The notes under the pieces are model-generated. The model did no database searches and was not told where the DNA came from. It was given only the letters and a program-made list of their open reading frames with translations. The translations under genes were made by a program, and so were the position numbers. This document shows, in pieces, positions 11,958 through 21,619 of a stretch of 64,000 bases of DNA. This DNA is from Tetraselmis striata. Lineage: Eukaryota; Chlorophyta; Chlorodendrophyceae; Chlorodendrales; Chlorodendraceae. Positions within the stretch are counted from its first letter, which is position 1. Every line of letters begins with the position of its first letter. Location: the NCBI GenBank assembly GCA_006384855.1, contig VCJN01003009.1, positions 62,001 to 126,000 on the forward strand. The letters are read 5' to 3'.

Positions 11958-13930
11958 TCGTCACCAGTCCCCCCCCCCCCCCCCCCCCCCGGCCTCACCC
12001 CGCCCCAAGGCGATCGCCTCCAGCCTGCAGCTAGAGGGCGGCAGGAGAGGTGGCAAACATCGGCTTCGTGTAAAGAGAACACGTCGAACGGCCATCCGGC
12101 TTGCGCCATTGCTTCCCCAAACTCACTGCGCGCCTGCTCTCCGGTTACCAACAAGTGCAGAGGTAAAAAGAATGAATTAGTTACACATTCTGTATACATA
12201 AAATTATATACACCTTAGGAAATGGCCATTATACCAGCTTTAGGCATTCATTTGCTTGTTTTATTACCTACGCGTGCTCGCGGTGTGCATTTGCATCCAT
12301 CCAGACGTACACACTCACGGGAGGCATTTGTTCAAAAGCACATTGGCATTTCATCTGCTGTGGTATTATGTTATTTATGTGTTTGATTCAGTCAGTATGA
12401 AACACGTTCTATCAGTGGATTGATCGCTACGGACGATGTGCCATGCAATGAATGGCGGGTATTGGCGACTCGTTTGAGTGCATGGAAGACTGGAAGCGAT
12501 TGCCCAGTAATATTTTTTGTAATAACTAGTAATAATAGTAAAAATAGAAATAATAGTAATAATTGCCAGCTATTTTTTGTAATAATTAGTAATAATAGTA
12601 ATAATTGCCAGCTATTTTTCAACTGAGAAGGGTCTTCTTGCCTCTTGCTCGCTGGCGTTTCCATGATTCTACTATGATTATGATTGCGGTATCAATCAGT
12701 ACGAAGCATCTGCAAATTCAATGCTAAACAATATGCTATAGACTACTATTGTAATACTCCATGGAAATAAAGCATGGGACACTTCTGCCTCGGCACTATT
12801 ATACTTCCTTCCAGGCGCATTGGCGCCCCTTGCACTGTATCAGGAAGGGCTGCCTGGACGATGGCAGCGATACCATGCCAATGTAATCGAGCAGGGTGTG
12901 ACTGCATGGCTGCATTTGTCCTGCGTCCGGCGGACATAACCGATTTTTTTTACATGACTTCAGCCATTTTGACTGCTTCAGCGAACGGCAAAGGCATGGT
13001 GCATATATGACTGCCACTACACGGCAAGGTAGCAGCTCGAGACGTCTGTATGCATGGGCTATCCTCTTGCTGCGATAGTCCTAGTCCTGAGCCCAGAGGA
13101 TGAGGCGGCTCTAAACCAAGGCGCCAGGGACGTCAGCACTACCCAAGTATGATGAGTCGTACAAGCTGTCTTGCCGAGAATTTCGCGGTGGCCAACCATG
13201 TCTGCCTCAAGGGCTGTCATGTGGCAAGGTCAGCCACGAGACAGACTGGCCCTTGCAAGCTTAAAGTCAGACATGATCAGCACCCGCTCAAGACCTTTGC
13301 AACTCAATGCCCACAGCTGCATGTGGGATGACTGGCAGTCCTGATTGGGCTTCAGCCTTGCAGCTAGCCCAGTGTCGGGTCCCTAAGACTTGCGGCCATC
13401 TGTATTTTCCAACAAAAGTAGCATGCGTCGTATCATGTGTACCCATAGCGAACTGCGTGCCTGTGCACGCAGCTGGGCTGGACCGGTCATTCCCCAGGCG
13501 GCACCCGATCCCAGCATGTAGATGTCATGCTGTAGACGACCTGCCCGCCTGCCACCGGCCCAGCTAGAGTCTGCCCATAATCTCACCATTTTGTCCGAGT
13601 GTCCGTCTCTCTAGCTGCCTGCCCTTTTCTGTCTGTACTGATGAGGTTGCAGCAAAGCAGCACCCAGGCTTCATATGCGCTGCTGTGGGTGCTCTGTACC
13701 AAACGGAGACGATGCATCTAGCTGTGCAAGCCATGAATAACTAGAACCACTACCATTGATATCAAGTGTTCTACTTGCACCTGGTAATGTATGCACCGTG
13801 CGAAATACAGGCGATGATGATTGGCATAATTACTTCTTAAATTCACAAAGGCCACGGTTGCTCATGCGCCAGACATGTATGTTGGCGGGAGGGAACGGGG
13901 GGGGGGGGGGGCAGCAAATTCAGGCGGCGT
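11958..13930. other. No gene recognised
   Basis: Starts just after UTP15 with a C22 run (11969-11990). AT-rich tandem sequence lies near 12510-12617. I see no convincing exon or RNA gene in this stretch. Confidence 0.5.
12508..12617. repeat. AT-rich imperfect tandem repeat, about 2 units
   Basis: TATTTTTTGTAATAA(C/T)TAGTAATAATAGTAA followed by AATTGCCAGC occurs twice in succession, with internal AATAATAGT repeats. Confidence 0.7.
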
Positions 13931-14422
13931 TTATGCGCCGTACTTGGGACCTGAGGGCACGGTCGAGAAGAAACAGCAGAAGAAGCAGGGGAGCAGCGTA
14001 AGGACGCACAGGATGATGCCAGCCAGCGCGGCCCAGCGCTGGGCGATCACGCAGTCCACGGTCTGCTCGACGCAATCCACGCAGTCGGCGAAGTCTGGGG
14101 TGCCGGGCGTGAACCCAAAGCTTCGCTCGCACGCCCCTTCAGCTAGGGCGGTGACATTGTTGGAGCCTGTAAATACCTCGGGTGCTCTGGGCGGCTGGTA
14201 GTTGATGATCACTCGGCAGGGGCTGCTGCGGCGGGAGGCAGCGTCCGTGCAGTTGTCGAACCCGACTCCAAACCAAGCGAAGGCGGCTGCGGAGGCGGAG
14301 CGAGCCGACGAGGGGATGTCAGGTTCCGTGAAGAACGCCCAGGTAATAAGTAGAGGAGCCGCGTCGGACTGAAGTAAGGCGGGAGTCGGATACGGACAGG
14401 GTATGACAGTATTCACGAGCAA
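13931..14422 (-). CDS. Possible membrane-protein exon, unknown function
   Basis: A 163-residue frame on the minus strand ends with a single strong hydrophobic segment (LAGIILCVLTLLPCFFCCFF) about 15 residues before the stop. Before it are cysteines (DFADCVDCVEQTVDCVIAQ) and a possible N-glycosylation site (NNVTAL). This suggests a type I membrane protein with a cysteine-bearing outer domain. The first residues do not look like a signal peptide, so this would be a 3' exon. A further open frame at 14432-14620 could be upstream coding sequence, but I cannot fix a splice junction. Function unknown. Confidence 0.3.
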   Translation of the reverse strand: MLVNTVIPCPYPTPALLQSDAAPLLITWAFFTEPDIPSSARSASAAAFAWFGVGFDNCTDAASRRSSPCRVIINYQPPRAPEVFTGSNNVTALAEGACERSFGFTPGTPDFADCVDCVEQTVDCVIAQRWAALAGIILCVLTLLPCFFCCFFSTVPSGPKYGA

Positions 14423-14639
14423 GGAATTAGGTTAGTCGGGGCGTCTGCGGAGCAGCCCACAGCAGGCAAGTTCGGACACGGGGCCGCGCAGTAGGGCATT
14501 ACCGGCGCCCGCCAACAGGAGCGTGAAGTACACGCAGTGCGCGATCCTGCAGCCGAGGGCCAGCCAGGCGACACTGATCAGTCTATTGTGCTTCGCTCGG
14601 CCTGCCGCCCCCAAAATCATTTCTGCTGATCCTTCCGGA

Positions 14640-15306
14640 TGACCAGATGTGGTGTGTAGTACTTTTTAAAATCCAGTACTCGACCGGTCGGCCGTAGTCG
14701 CTTGAACAACACAGCAAGAGCACGCCGCGCATCGTGCATACAAGAGTACACCCTGCACCATGCGAGGACCAATGTATGGAATGGATCCCTAGCGCTGCAG
14801 GGGACTGCGCCGGGGCGCGCTGACTTCCACTAGGCCGCCGACCAGCCGGAAGGGCAGGTAGGTAGCTGCTGAGCGACTGGTCGCGAGCGACGAGCAGGGA
14901 AGGCAGCTGCGCCCCGACGACGTACCTATTGCCGGTTGTGCCGCAGCCGAAATAGCAGGCCATGACGATACAGGGCGCGAATCGCTGCTGTCTCTGCAAG
15001 GCGTTGATGAAGGTCGCGGTTCGGGCTTGGTGACGTCAGTAGGGCGCGGGGGGTGAGGAAAGGGTGGGAAGCTGGAGGAAGGGATGTGCTGCAAATGAAT
15101 TATTCTGCTGAACACTTGCGGGATCACTGGTCCTGCCTGGGCTGGATATGTGAGCGGGAAACAAGTACCAGGTATCTGCTGGCGGGTACCCGTGAGGGCC
15201 CCATTTGACGTCAATCGGGGATTGTAACGGCCATGACCTCCGCTTAAGCCCTTGCACCCTGACCGTTACGCGGTTTCAGCCCTACGGGACCCGACGTCCC
15301 AGTACT
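14640..15306. other. No gene recognised; left flank of provirus
   Basis: No convincing gene. The junction between host and virus must be in or near here, but I cannot place it. The 12 bases CAATCGGGGATT at 15212-15223 are the exact inverse of 34456-34467, a weak hint only. Confidence 0.35.
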
Positions 15307-15984
15307 TTACCGCCTCACCGCCTCACCCTCCGCCCCCTCCCCCGCGACGCCCGCGAACAGCTCGGCCAGCAGCGCCTCCGGGATCTGGTACGTCTTGGTC
15401 CGCCCCGTGCGGCGCTTGAACGGCCGCTTCCGCGGGTCGCCGTGCAGCCCGTTCTGGGCGCACGCCAGGTGGATTCCGTTCTCGCGCTTGTAATCGCACG
15501 GCTCGAGGTGGCAGTGCTTCAGCTCGAGGCCCGCCTTGTTGGTCCAGATCGCGGTGTACTTCTTATAATCCCGCCCGTATTTGCAATACGTGCACCGGTG
15601 GAGGTACGGCTCCAGCGGCGCCATGAACTCCCTTTTCCTGAGCATCCCCGTATACGGGTTCTCGATGAACCAGTGGCGCGGCGCGAACCACTCGATGATC
15701 TCGAGGCACTTCCGCGCGATCGAGTCCGCCAGCGCGAGGTCACGCACACCGATCGTCTTCGCCGTGCTGTACTCGGTGCACGGCGGGCTGGCCCATATAA
15801 CGTCGAAGTGCCCCTGGGGGTACGCCGACCGGTAATCCCACTCGCGCACGTCCACCAGGTGCGTGGGGCGCGTCGAGGCGGTGGTGTCCACGCTCACGTA
15901 CTCCACCCTGTCGTGGCCATACATCTCGCGCAAGGCCGACCCCACGCTCTGGGATCCCGAACAAACATCCAGAACCCGAATCAT
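15307..15984 (-). CDS. DNA (cytosine-5) methyltransferase-like protein
   Basis: The start at 15984 gives 225 residues beginning MIRVLDVCSGSQSVG. This is the AdoMet-binding motif I of C5-methyltransferases (DxFSGxGG type, here DVCSGSQS). The catalytic motif IV is SPPCTEYS, with Cys as the nucleophile. The ENP motif VI is present in WFIENPYTG. A cysteine/histidine group follows (HRCTYCKYGRDYKKYTAIW). The protein is short and lacks an obvious full target-recognition domain, which is common in phage and PLV versions. An upstream in-frame Met at 16053 is possible, but the AT-rich region before 15984 favours the shorter form. It probably modifies viral DNA. It diverges from the 16090 gene. Confidence 0.82.
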   Translation of the reverse strand: MIRVLDVCSGSQSVGSALREMYGHDRVEYVSVDTTASTRPTHLVDVREWDYRSAYPQGHFDVIWASPPCTEYSTAKTIGVRDLALADSIARKCLEIIEWFAPRHWFIENPYTGMLRKREFMAPLEPYLHRCTYCKYGRDYKKYTAIWTNKAGLELKHCHLEPCDYKRENGIHLACAQNGLHGDPRKRPFKRRTGRTKTYQIPEALLAELFAGVAGEGAEGEAVRR

Positions 15985-16089
15985 TACCGATCGTGACGAC
16001 AAAAAACCAGAAAATGCCCCAGGTCCGTCTTTTCGGGACGAACCTGCGCGCACATCCCGGGTTAGGAAAATATATATTGTACATTAAAC
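15985..16089. promoter_or_regulatory. AT-rich divergent intergenic region
   Basis: 105 bases between two diverging viral genes, with an AT-rich core GAAAATATATATTGTACATT just before the 16090 start. Likely a bidirectional promoter, from position and composition. Confidence 0.45.
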
Positions 16090-16311
16090 ATGGCGACCGA
16101 CCGCGATGAAGCCAGAATGGCCGCGGCCCGCGAAAGGGCCAGGCAATATTACAGGGAAAACATTGACCGGTGTCGCGCTAATGCACTGGAGCGGTACCGG
16201 AAACGCCGCGCCGCGGCCGGTTTGTCAAAGGTGCCACCGGGACGTCCCCGCAAATACGAATATTCGTTTTTTTACATGTTTAAGACCGCTCGGAGATCAA
16301 ATACTCCCTGA
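16090..16311 (+). CDS. Small basic protein with YYRENxxxCRxxxxERYRKR motif (paralogue 1 of 3)
   Basis: 73 residues, highly basic, largely one predicted helix. Its core RARQYYRENIDRCRANALER resembles the cores of the viral proteins at 19624-19884 and 20146-20340. The pattern is an aromatic pair, Glu-Asn or His-Arg-Glu, then spaced Arg/Lys and a second aromatic-Arg. Such proteins suggest nucleic-acid binding, but I know of no assigned function. It is the only plus-strand gene in the left half, and its 3' end overlaps that of the ExoX-like gene by about 32 bases. Confidence 0.6.
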   Translation: MATDRDEARMAAARERARQYYRENIDRCRANALERYRKRRAAAGLSKVPPGRPRKYEYSFFYMFKTARRSNTP

Positions 16312-16504
16312 AGACGGACATGGCCCCCGCCAGGTCCTTCTTATGCTTGACCCACTGACAGTATCCCCTGTTCATCGGGTCGCTGGCGACCTGCTCAAAC
16401 GTCTTGCCGCGGAACTTGCCGGTTTGGAAAGTGTACTCGGAGAGGGGCTTGGGGTCCAGGGGCTGGCCGGTGGTCGTGGCTTGGCAGAGCTGTCCGAATA
16501 CCAT
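16280..16504 (-). CDS. ExoX-C-like small protein
   Basis: Start taken at 16504 (MVFGQLCQATTTG), giving 74 residues; an in-frame extension to 16603 would overlap the primase gene. The core GKFRGKTFEQVASDPMNRGY followed by CQWVKHKKDLAG fits the small C-terminal module of exonuclease X-like proteins (G-K-Y/F-x-G-K-T-F-E-x-V ... Y-x-x-W). Here it stands alone, without the exonuclease domain. It is likely a DNA-binding or protein-interaction module used in replication. It follows the primase-helicase on the same strand. Confidence 0.6.
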   Translation of the reverse strand: MVFGQLCQATTTGQPLDPKPLSEYTFQTGKFRGKTFEQVASDPMNRGYCQWVKHKKDLAGAMSVFREYLISERS

Positions 16505-16548
16505 TTTGTCCTGTCCCAAGAAAATAATTTTGTATCTCCTTACGCGCT

Positions 16549-19500
16549 TTACGTAACCCTGAGCCGCTTCTGTTGGTAGTACACGTCCTCGTCGTCTCGG
16601 CATTCCCTGTCGCTGGGCCCGTACTCCTCGTCGTTGGGCATCCTCATACGGGAGTACACTGTCTCAACGAGATCATTCATACGAGAGTCGTGCTCGTATC
16701 GCTTCGTGGCCGTATTTCGTGAGATCAGGGCGACTCCGAAGAGGTGGTCGAGGAGGACCGAGATCAGTTTGCCGTTGCAGCACCGGCGGCCTGGTGTGAA
16801 GGACGCCAGGCCATACTCTTTCCTGATCATCTTCCTCTCGGATTCGGTGAAAGGCGCGATCTGTTTTATGTCGTCGATACCGCCCGTGAAGAACGCCTTT
16901 AGTTCTCCCAGCCGCGCCGGCGTGAGGTACCTCGCGTGTTGCCACTCGTTCCTCACGAAATTCGTGACGCAATGAGCTATCTTGATACCTTGCCGCTCTT
17001 CCCATATCTCTTTCAGGGTAGCGGTTGGGGTGGTGATCGTGAACAGGTCCCGAAAGAACCATTTCCTAATCGAGAGCTTCTGGGCGTACGTGAGCGGCTC
17101 GTTGTTCGCCTGCATTTCCTTCAGGGTGTTGAGCTCCCGTCGGTCGATATCCGCCACGGATTCCCATGTGATATGGGTGCGCTCGCTTTCATGGGTATTA
17201 TCAAGCATCAGCTTTTCGATGAACATATTTGTCCGAGCGGTGATCGGGTGGAGCTTGTAGTCCACGTCCACGACCTGGTACCCCGCCAGGCCGGCGTAGT
17301 GCCGCATGATGTCCTCGGACGTGGTTTTCTTCTCGAACTCCGCGTAGCGCTCCAGAAGCTGGAAGGCGTCCAGGTGTTTCGCGTTGGCCATACGGCTGGA
17401 GTCTCCCGAGAAGACGAGCTCGTGGCTCTTCGTGGGAATATCGGCGACAACAACGGTGTTCTCGCGGAGGCTGCGGGTCCGGTAGCTGAACTGGATGATG
17501 TCCCGCACACCGACGAAGTTCGGCCGCACGATATACATCTTGTCGAATTCCCCGCCCGTATACGACACTCCGACGGTGATACAGGAGTTCGAGATGATGA
17601 GCCGCTTACCAGCGAAGGCGCGCTCGGTTCTCTTCAGGCCGTTCTTGATCTCGTCGTCCTGATCCCCGAAGTACACCGTACTCGTCTCGTCCCGATCATC
17701 GATACCGGCGGACATCAGGATCCGCGTCCGAAGGTCCCTGATGGACAACATACTGTCCGTACCATCCTTGTAGGGGTAAAACATGAAAATGTTTTTACCG
17801 GCGCGCAGATCGGTGACCACGAGGTCCACGACCGCGGTCAGTCGCGCGTCGTTCCGCATATGAAAGTCGTCGAGCGTCGGGAACTGGATATACTGGAGCG
17901 TTCTGGTCGGCGCGCTGTGACGAGAGCCCAGGATCCTGTACTCGTCGCCCATGATCTCCATGAACTCCGTCGATTTTCGGGTCACGAAGGCGTCCATCAA
18001 CACGATCTTCTTGGCACATTCCCAGAGGGTCATGAAAGTGTCCCAATTGGCACGCATCTTGTCCTTGTGTGTGTCGCGAGAGAGCCAGGTGTTCATGAAA
18101 CTCTCCCACTCGTCGCAGAAGATGATATCGTACGGCTTGGCGTCCGCGAGGTAGTGCAGACTCTCGCCCTGAACCAGGAGGAAGTTGTGCGAACCCATGG
18201 TGGCCTTGTCCTTCACGTCCAGGTACTGGACCGCGCTGAGGCCCTCCGCTAGCGCTCGCCCGAATATGTCCGACACGAGGGTCTTTCGGCACGTCACGAT
18301 CAGGACACGCTTGGCGGGATTGGACTTAATGATATCCAACATACCGCTGGTCTTTCCCGAACCGAGGGGCAGCGCCCAGATGTCCACCTTGCACTCGGTC
18401 AAGTCCTGGCCGGACACGTACGACCTCCCGGGCCGCCCCATCTCCCCGTCGAAGGCCTCGGGAACGGTGAACTGCCTCGCGGCGCTCACGTAGTTGGTCG
18501 GCTTCACATCGTGGTACCGCCTGTGTTCCCGAAGCTGTTTGTTCCCGAACTCCACCGCCGGGTGAAGAACCCTCAGGATTGCCATGATCGTGTTGTCCTT
18601 CACGCCCTTCGTGTCGGCGTCCCACTCCTTCCGATACTTCTCGATCTTGTCACAAGTGAGCGGCCGTCCCCCCCTCATGAACCCGAGGAAGTCCTCGAAC
18701 GTCCCGCCGCGCGTCTGGATCCACTTCAGGATGACATACCGAGTGGTCCTATCCAACCGGTTCGCCCCATCGTCGTGGTACAGGAGTTTCAGGGTCTCCG
18801 ATATCGGCGACTTCCTGATATCCCAGTTGGGGGGAATCTCCGCCACGAAGGGCACCGGGGTTATCGCCGCCAGGTCCACGGACGCGGCATCGCCACGACC
18901 GCGCCGCCGCGAAGGTCCCGCGACACTGGGTTCAGCCTGAGGGACATCGCGAGGCTTCACGGGGCCCGCACCTTCTTTAAGAAACGCTGTGATGAAATGG
19001 TTTTCGCGAACATCGTCCTGAACGATAACCTGAACTCTGGGATCCCCTCGCTTGGACTGGCCGACCATCTTCATGAGCTGGGACGTCCTCCCGTACACGG
19101 CCGGGTCGAACCCGTCTTTCTTGTAGAACTCGACGAAATCGTGCAAGCTCTCTTGCTGCTCCTGCCAGTTCGCGTACACGATATCGGGACACGTGACGTG
19201 ATACGAGTGCTTCACCTTCTCCTCGCCGTCCCGCGTGACCGTCGCGACCGATCTCGATATCGCGAGGTGGATGTCGCCGAAGTGTTTCGCGATGGTGTTC
19301 CTGATCTCGTTCAGGACATCCGCGGCTTCTTCGAGCCCCCGATCGTAAACCTCGAAGTCGAAGTACAACTGCCGCGGGAGGTCGCCGAGGATCACTTCGT
19401 ACAGGTGGCGGTTCTTCGCGGAGATCCGCGCGAAGTCATCCGAAGACATCGGAGCGTACAGGCGCGAGCGGTCGCGGGGGTATTCCACACACACGACCCG

Positions 19501-19599
19501 CTGTCCCGGCTCCCGCCGATCGATCGCTGGCTGGAGCTTGTTGTCCCATGTGATCCGAAGATACTCCCTGGTGTACGAAGTTCTGCGCGTGGTTGCCAT
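16549..19599 (-). CDS. Primase-helicase (AEP-type primase fused to herpes ori-binding-type helicase)
   Basis: 1016 residues, intact. The N-terminal third looks like an archaeo-eukaryotic primase: LYFDFEVYD (about residues 74-82) supplies the acidic metal-binding motif, and KHSYHVTCPD (about 129-138) resembles the S-x-H motif. The C-terminal half is an SF2-like helicase resembling herpesvirus origin-binding-type proteins. It has Walker A LPLGSGKTSG (about 405), the box IIFCDEWESF, the motif ISNSCITVGVSYTGG, and the late motif IIQFSYRTRSLRE with its Arg residues. The protein should synthesise primers and unwind viral DNA. Start MATTRRTSYTREYL is preceded by AT-rich sequence. The long antisense frames here are shadows of its codon bias. 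Confidence 0.85.
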   Translation of the reverse strand: MATTRRTSYTREYLRITWDNKLQPAIDRREPGQRVVCVEYPRDRSRLYAPMSSDDFARISAKNRHLYEVILGDLPRQLYFDFEVYDRGLEEAADVLNEIRNTIAKHFGDIHLAISRSVATVTRDGEEKVKHSYHVTCPDIVYANWQEQQESLHDFVEFYKKDGFDPAVYGRTSQLMKMVGQSKRGDPRVQVIVQDDVRENHFITAFLKEGAGPVKPRDVPQAEPSVAGPSRRRGRGDAASVDLAAITPVPFVAEIPPNWDIRKSPISETLKLLYHDDGANRLDRTTRYVILKWIQTRGGTFEDFLGFMRGGRPLTCDKIEKYRKEWDADTKGVKDNTIMAILRVLHPAVEFGNKQLREHRRYHDVKPTNYVSAARQFTVPEAFDGEMGRPGRSYVSGQDLTECKVDIWALPLGSGKTSGMLDIIKSNPAKRVLIVTCRKTLVSDIFGRALAEGLSAVQYLDVKDKATMGSHNFLLVQGESLHYLADAKPYDIIFCDEWESFMNTWLSRDTHKDKMRANWDTFMTLWECAKKIVLMDAFVTRKSTEFMEIMGDEYRILGSRHSAPTRTLQYIQFPTLDDFHMRNDARLTAVVDLVVTDLRAGKNIFMFYPYKDGTDSMLSIRDLRTRILMSAGIDDRDETSTVYFGDQDDEIKNGLKRTERAFAGKRLIISNSCITVGVSYTGGEFDKMYIVRPNFVGVRDIIQFSYRTRSLRENTVVVADIPTKSHELVFSGDSSRMANAKHLDAFQLLERYAEFEKKTTSEDIMRHYAGLAGYQVVDVDYKLHPITARTNMFIEKLMLDNTHESERTHITWESVADIDRRELNTLKEMQANNEPLTYAQKLSIRKWFFRDLFTITTPTATLKEIWEERQGIKIAHCVTNFVRNEWQHARYLTPARLGELKAFFTGGIDDIKQIAPFTESERKMIRKEYGLASFTPGRRCCNGKLISVLLDHLFGVALISRNTATKRYEHDSRMNDLVETVYSRMRMPNDEEYGPSDRECRDDEDVYYQQKRLRVT

Positions 19600-19623
19600 T
19601 TACCTCAAAGTAGATAAAAAAAA

Positions 19624-19884
19624 TCAAGCCTCGATACGCACAGCTGCCGCCGCGGCCGCTTCGGCTTTCTTACGGTGATATCTCGCACAGTTGCGCTGAT
19701 TAACACGTTCCTTGTTCGCCGCGTAATGACGTCTGGCACTTTCCCTGTTCACTTCCGGGTGTTTTTTAAAATATTCCTTCACGCGAGCCAGTTCTTGTTC
19801 CCGGTGGGCGATGTAGTACGCACGCCGCATCACGGCCTTGCGAGCTTTACGCTCTTGATCACTGAGATTCAAAGACGGTGGCAT
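19624..19884 (-). CDS. Small basic protein (paralogue 2 of 3)
   Basis: 86 residues from Met 19884 (MPPSLNLSDQERKARKAVM). It contains two copies of the aromatic/charged helix motif: RRAYYIAHREQELARVKEY and RRHYAANKERVNQRN. The C-terminus is Lys/Ala-rich (HRKKAEAAAAAAVRIEA). The motif resembles the proteins at 16090 and 20146. It is 24 bases upstream of the primase start on the same strand, so the two may be co-transcribed. A longer in-frame start at 20010 would run into the hairpin region and is unlikely. Confidence 0.6.
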   Translation of the reverse strand: MPPSLNLSDQERKARKAVMRRAYYIAHREQELARVKEYFKKHPEVNRESARRHYAANKERVNQRNCARYHRKKAEAAAAAAVRIEA

Positions 19885-20145
19885 TTTTCTGAGTTGAGAT
19901 AAGAAATTTTTTTGAATGGTAATCGCGCCAAAAACTGCTACTATTTCTGCGCTTCCTGAAAACATCACTCCGATGCGCAGAAATAACCGTGTTTTCCATC
20001 CGAGGGGCAAAAAGACTGCTAAAAGTGCGCGCTGGAGAGAGTCTTCTATATAGGAGACTGCGCAGGATGCGCACTTTTAGCAGTCTTTTTGGGTGGGAAG
20101 TGGGAGGGGGGAACAGAAGGACAGCGGCCTCTCTCTACCGCTTGT
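19885..20145. promoter_or_regulatory. Intergenic region with two inverted repeats; candidate origin or control region
   Basis: 261 bases with no gene. It holds a 10-bp inverted repeat (19943-19952/19975-19984) and a perfect 23-bp inverted repeat (20008-20030/20069-20091). It lies between two small basic-protein genes and upstream of the primase gene. This is where a replication origin or promoter would be useful, but this is inference. Confidence 0.5.
20008..20091. repeat. Perfect 23-bp-stem hairpin with nested palindrome
   Basis: Arm CAAAAAGACTGCTAAAAGTG + CGC (20008-20030) is the exact inverse of 20069-20091. The loop contains AGTCTTCTATATAGGAGACT (20040-20059), itself a palindrome but for one T/G pair. 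The whole can form a cruciform. Confidence 0.9.
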
Positions 20146-20340
20146 CTACTCCCTCGGAACCCTCCTGGGTCTTCCCTTCTCCTGAGGAGGAGGCCGCCCC
20201 TCGTGTTCCGGGTACGCGAGGCGGTAGTACCGGTCGAGGGCTCGCCTCCTGAGCGCCTCGTAGTTTTCCATGTAATATCTGCGGCACCTTTCGCGCTTCC
20301 GGAGCTTCCTGAGGAAGTCCTGGTCGTGCTGCGTCGGCAT
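20146..20340 (-). CDS. Small basic protein (paralogue 3 of 3)
   Basis: 64 residues from Met 20340 (MPTQHDQDFLRKLRKRERC). The core RRYYMENYEALRRRALDRYY resembles the core of the protein at 16090. The tail is Pro/Arg/Lys-rich (RPPPQEKGRPRRVPRE). It begins 32 bases after the integrase stop on the same strand and would be its downstream partner. Probable nucleic-acid-binding protein; function unknown. Confidence 0.6.
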   Translation of the reverse strand: MPTQHDQDFLRKLRKRERCRRYYMENYEALRRRALDRYYRLAYPEHEGRPPPQEKGRPRRVPRE

Positions 20341-20372
20341 TGTTGACCTGCGTGGCGATATTTTCATCCCGG

Positions 20373-21584
20373 CTAGTCCTCCTCTTCGGAGGGCGGCGCG
20401 CCCCGGAAGTACCGGAGGGACATGACTGCCTTGTGCTTGAACTTGGCGGCCACCCGCCTGACGTTCGCCTCGGAGGGGTTGGAGCCGATGAGGGTCGTGA
20501 TCCACGAGTGGCGGATGGTGTTGACCCCCACGTCCAGCCCGACGTCCTCGAACGCGGCGGCGACCCTCCTGCCAACCCGGGCGGGGAACAGTTTCTTGCG
20601 CGGTTTCCTCTTGAGGGAGTCGGCGACGAGGTCGGCGTTCTCGGCGGACAGCTTGAACTCGTAGGGCGGGTACGACTTCGCGGTTTTGAACTCGGCGATC
20701 ACGAGCTTGCGGGTTTGCGGGACGTAAAAGTTTTTGATCCCCTTCTGCTGGGCGGTGCGTTCGCTCTGAACTATCGTCGACGGAGGAAAGGTCGTCTCGA
20801 ATCCCCGCGAGGTCGACCTGAAGTTTGGCCTCGAGGTACCGATCTGATTGTTTCCCGAACTTGTTCCCGATCTCGTCCAGGCCCTTCTTGATCTCGTCGA
20901 GCGGTTCGACGGTTTGCGTTTCGGTGTCGATGATGGCCTGCGTCTCGGCCTTCACGATGGAGCCGACCATGGCCTCGTGGTACGCGTCGTGCGCCTCCTG
21001 GCCGAGGGTTTCCCTGAACGGTTTGATGTACTTGGCGGTGGACACGATCGAGCCGATGATTGTTTTGAACGAGTTCTCTTTCGGGTACCGATCGCGGACT
21101 TTCGCGATCACGGCTTCGTGATCCCGGAGGCACTTCCCGAAGTCTTCCCCGGGCTTCCGCACGCGGCGATTTCCGCGATGGCGCGCACCCCTCGCTTGTA
21201 CTGGTCGACGGAGCTGTCGGAGATGATTTTCGGGGACCCGTCGGGTTTCTTCGCGGGTTTGCCGTTGCGGCCGATCATCTGTTTCCCTCGTATGGCGTCG
21301 ACCTTCGCGAGGATATCCTGAACGGTTTGCGATCCCGATCCTGAACGGGGTTCGGGAAGGTGTACCTGAGCTTCGGGGGGTTCGTTTCCGAAATCGAGGG
21401 GCGGAAGGTCCTTCTGGGCCCTGATGCGGTTGACGTCCTCGGCGGATATTCCCCACTTGGCGAGGGTGGCGGCGCGCGGGACGTGGTCGGCGGCTATCCG
21501 ATCGAGGGCGCGCCGGCGGGACTCGGTATCACGAACCCCGGGTCGCGAGCGGCGATCGCGTTGGTACTGGGCGGTGCTGGCCAT
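20373..21584 (-). pseudogene. Tyrosine recombinase (viral integrase) with two frameshifts
   Basis: About 400 residues in three segments. The N-terminal segment (from 21584, MASTAQYQRDRRSRPGV) holds SDSSVDQYKRGVRAIAEIA, a likely core-binding domain. A middle segment in a second frame (about 21150-20775) contains KENSFKTIIGSIVSTAKYIK. The C-terminal segment (about 20770-20373) returns to the first frame. Its catalytic region has AEFKTAKSYPPYEFK (catalytic Lys candidate), NTIRHSWITTLIG (Arg-His) and KFKHKAVMSLRYFRG (His, then the Tyr nucleophile). Spacing fits eukaryotic-virus integrases. The two shifts are opposite in sign and restore the frame, so they may be sequencing errors; otherwise the enzyme is dead. 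It would integrate the circular viral genome. Confidence 0.8.
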
Positions 21585-21619
21585 TTTTCATCCCGAAGAT
21601 ATAAGTTTGGTGGTATTTC

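Noticed and set aside
16936..19617. Long plus-strand open frames opposite the primase-helicase (438 and 368 codons)
   Set aside because: They are antisense to an intact 1016-codon gene with clear motifs, and show only the mirrored codon bias of GC-rich coding DNA.
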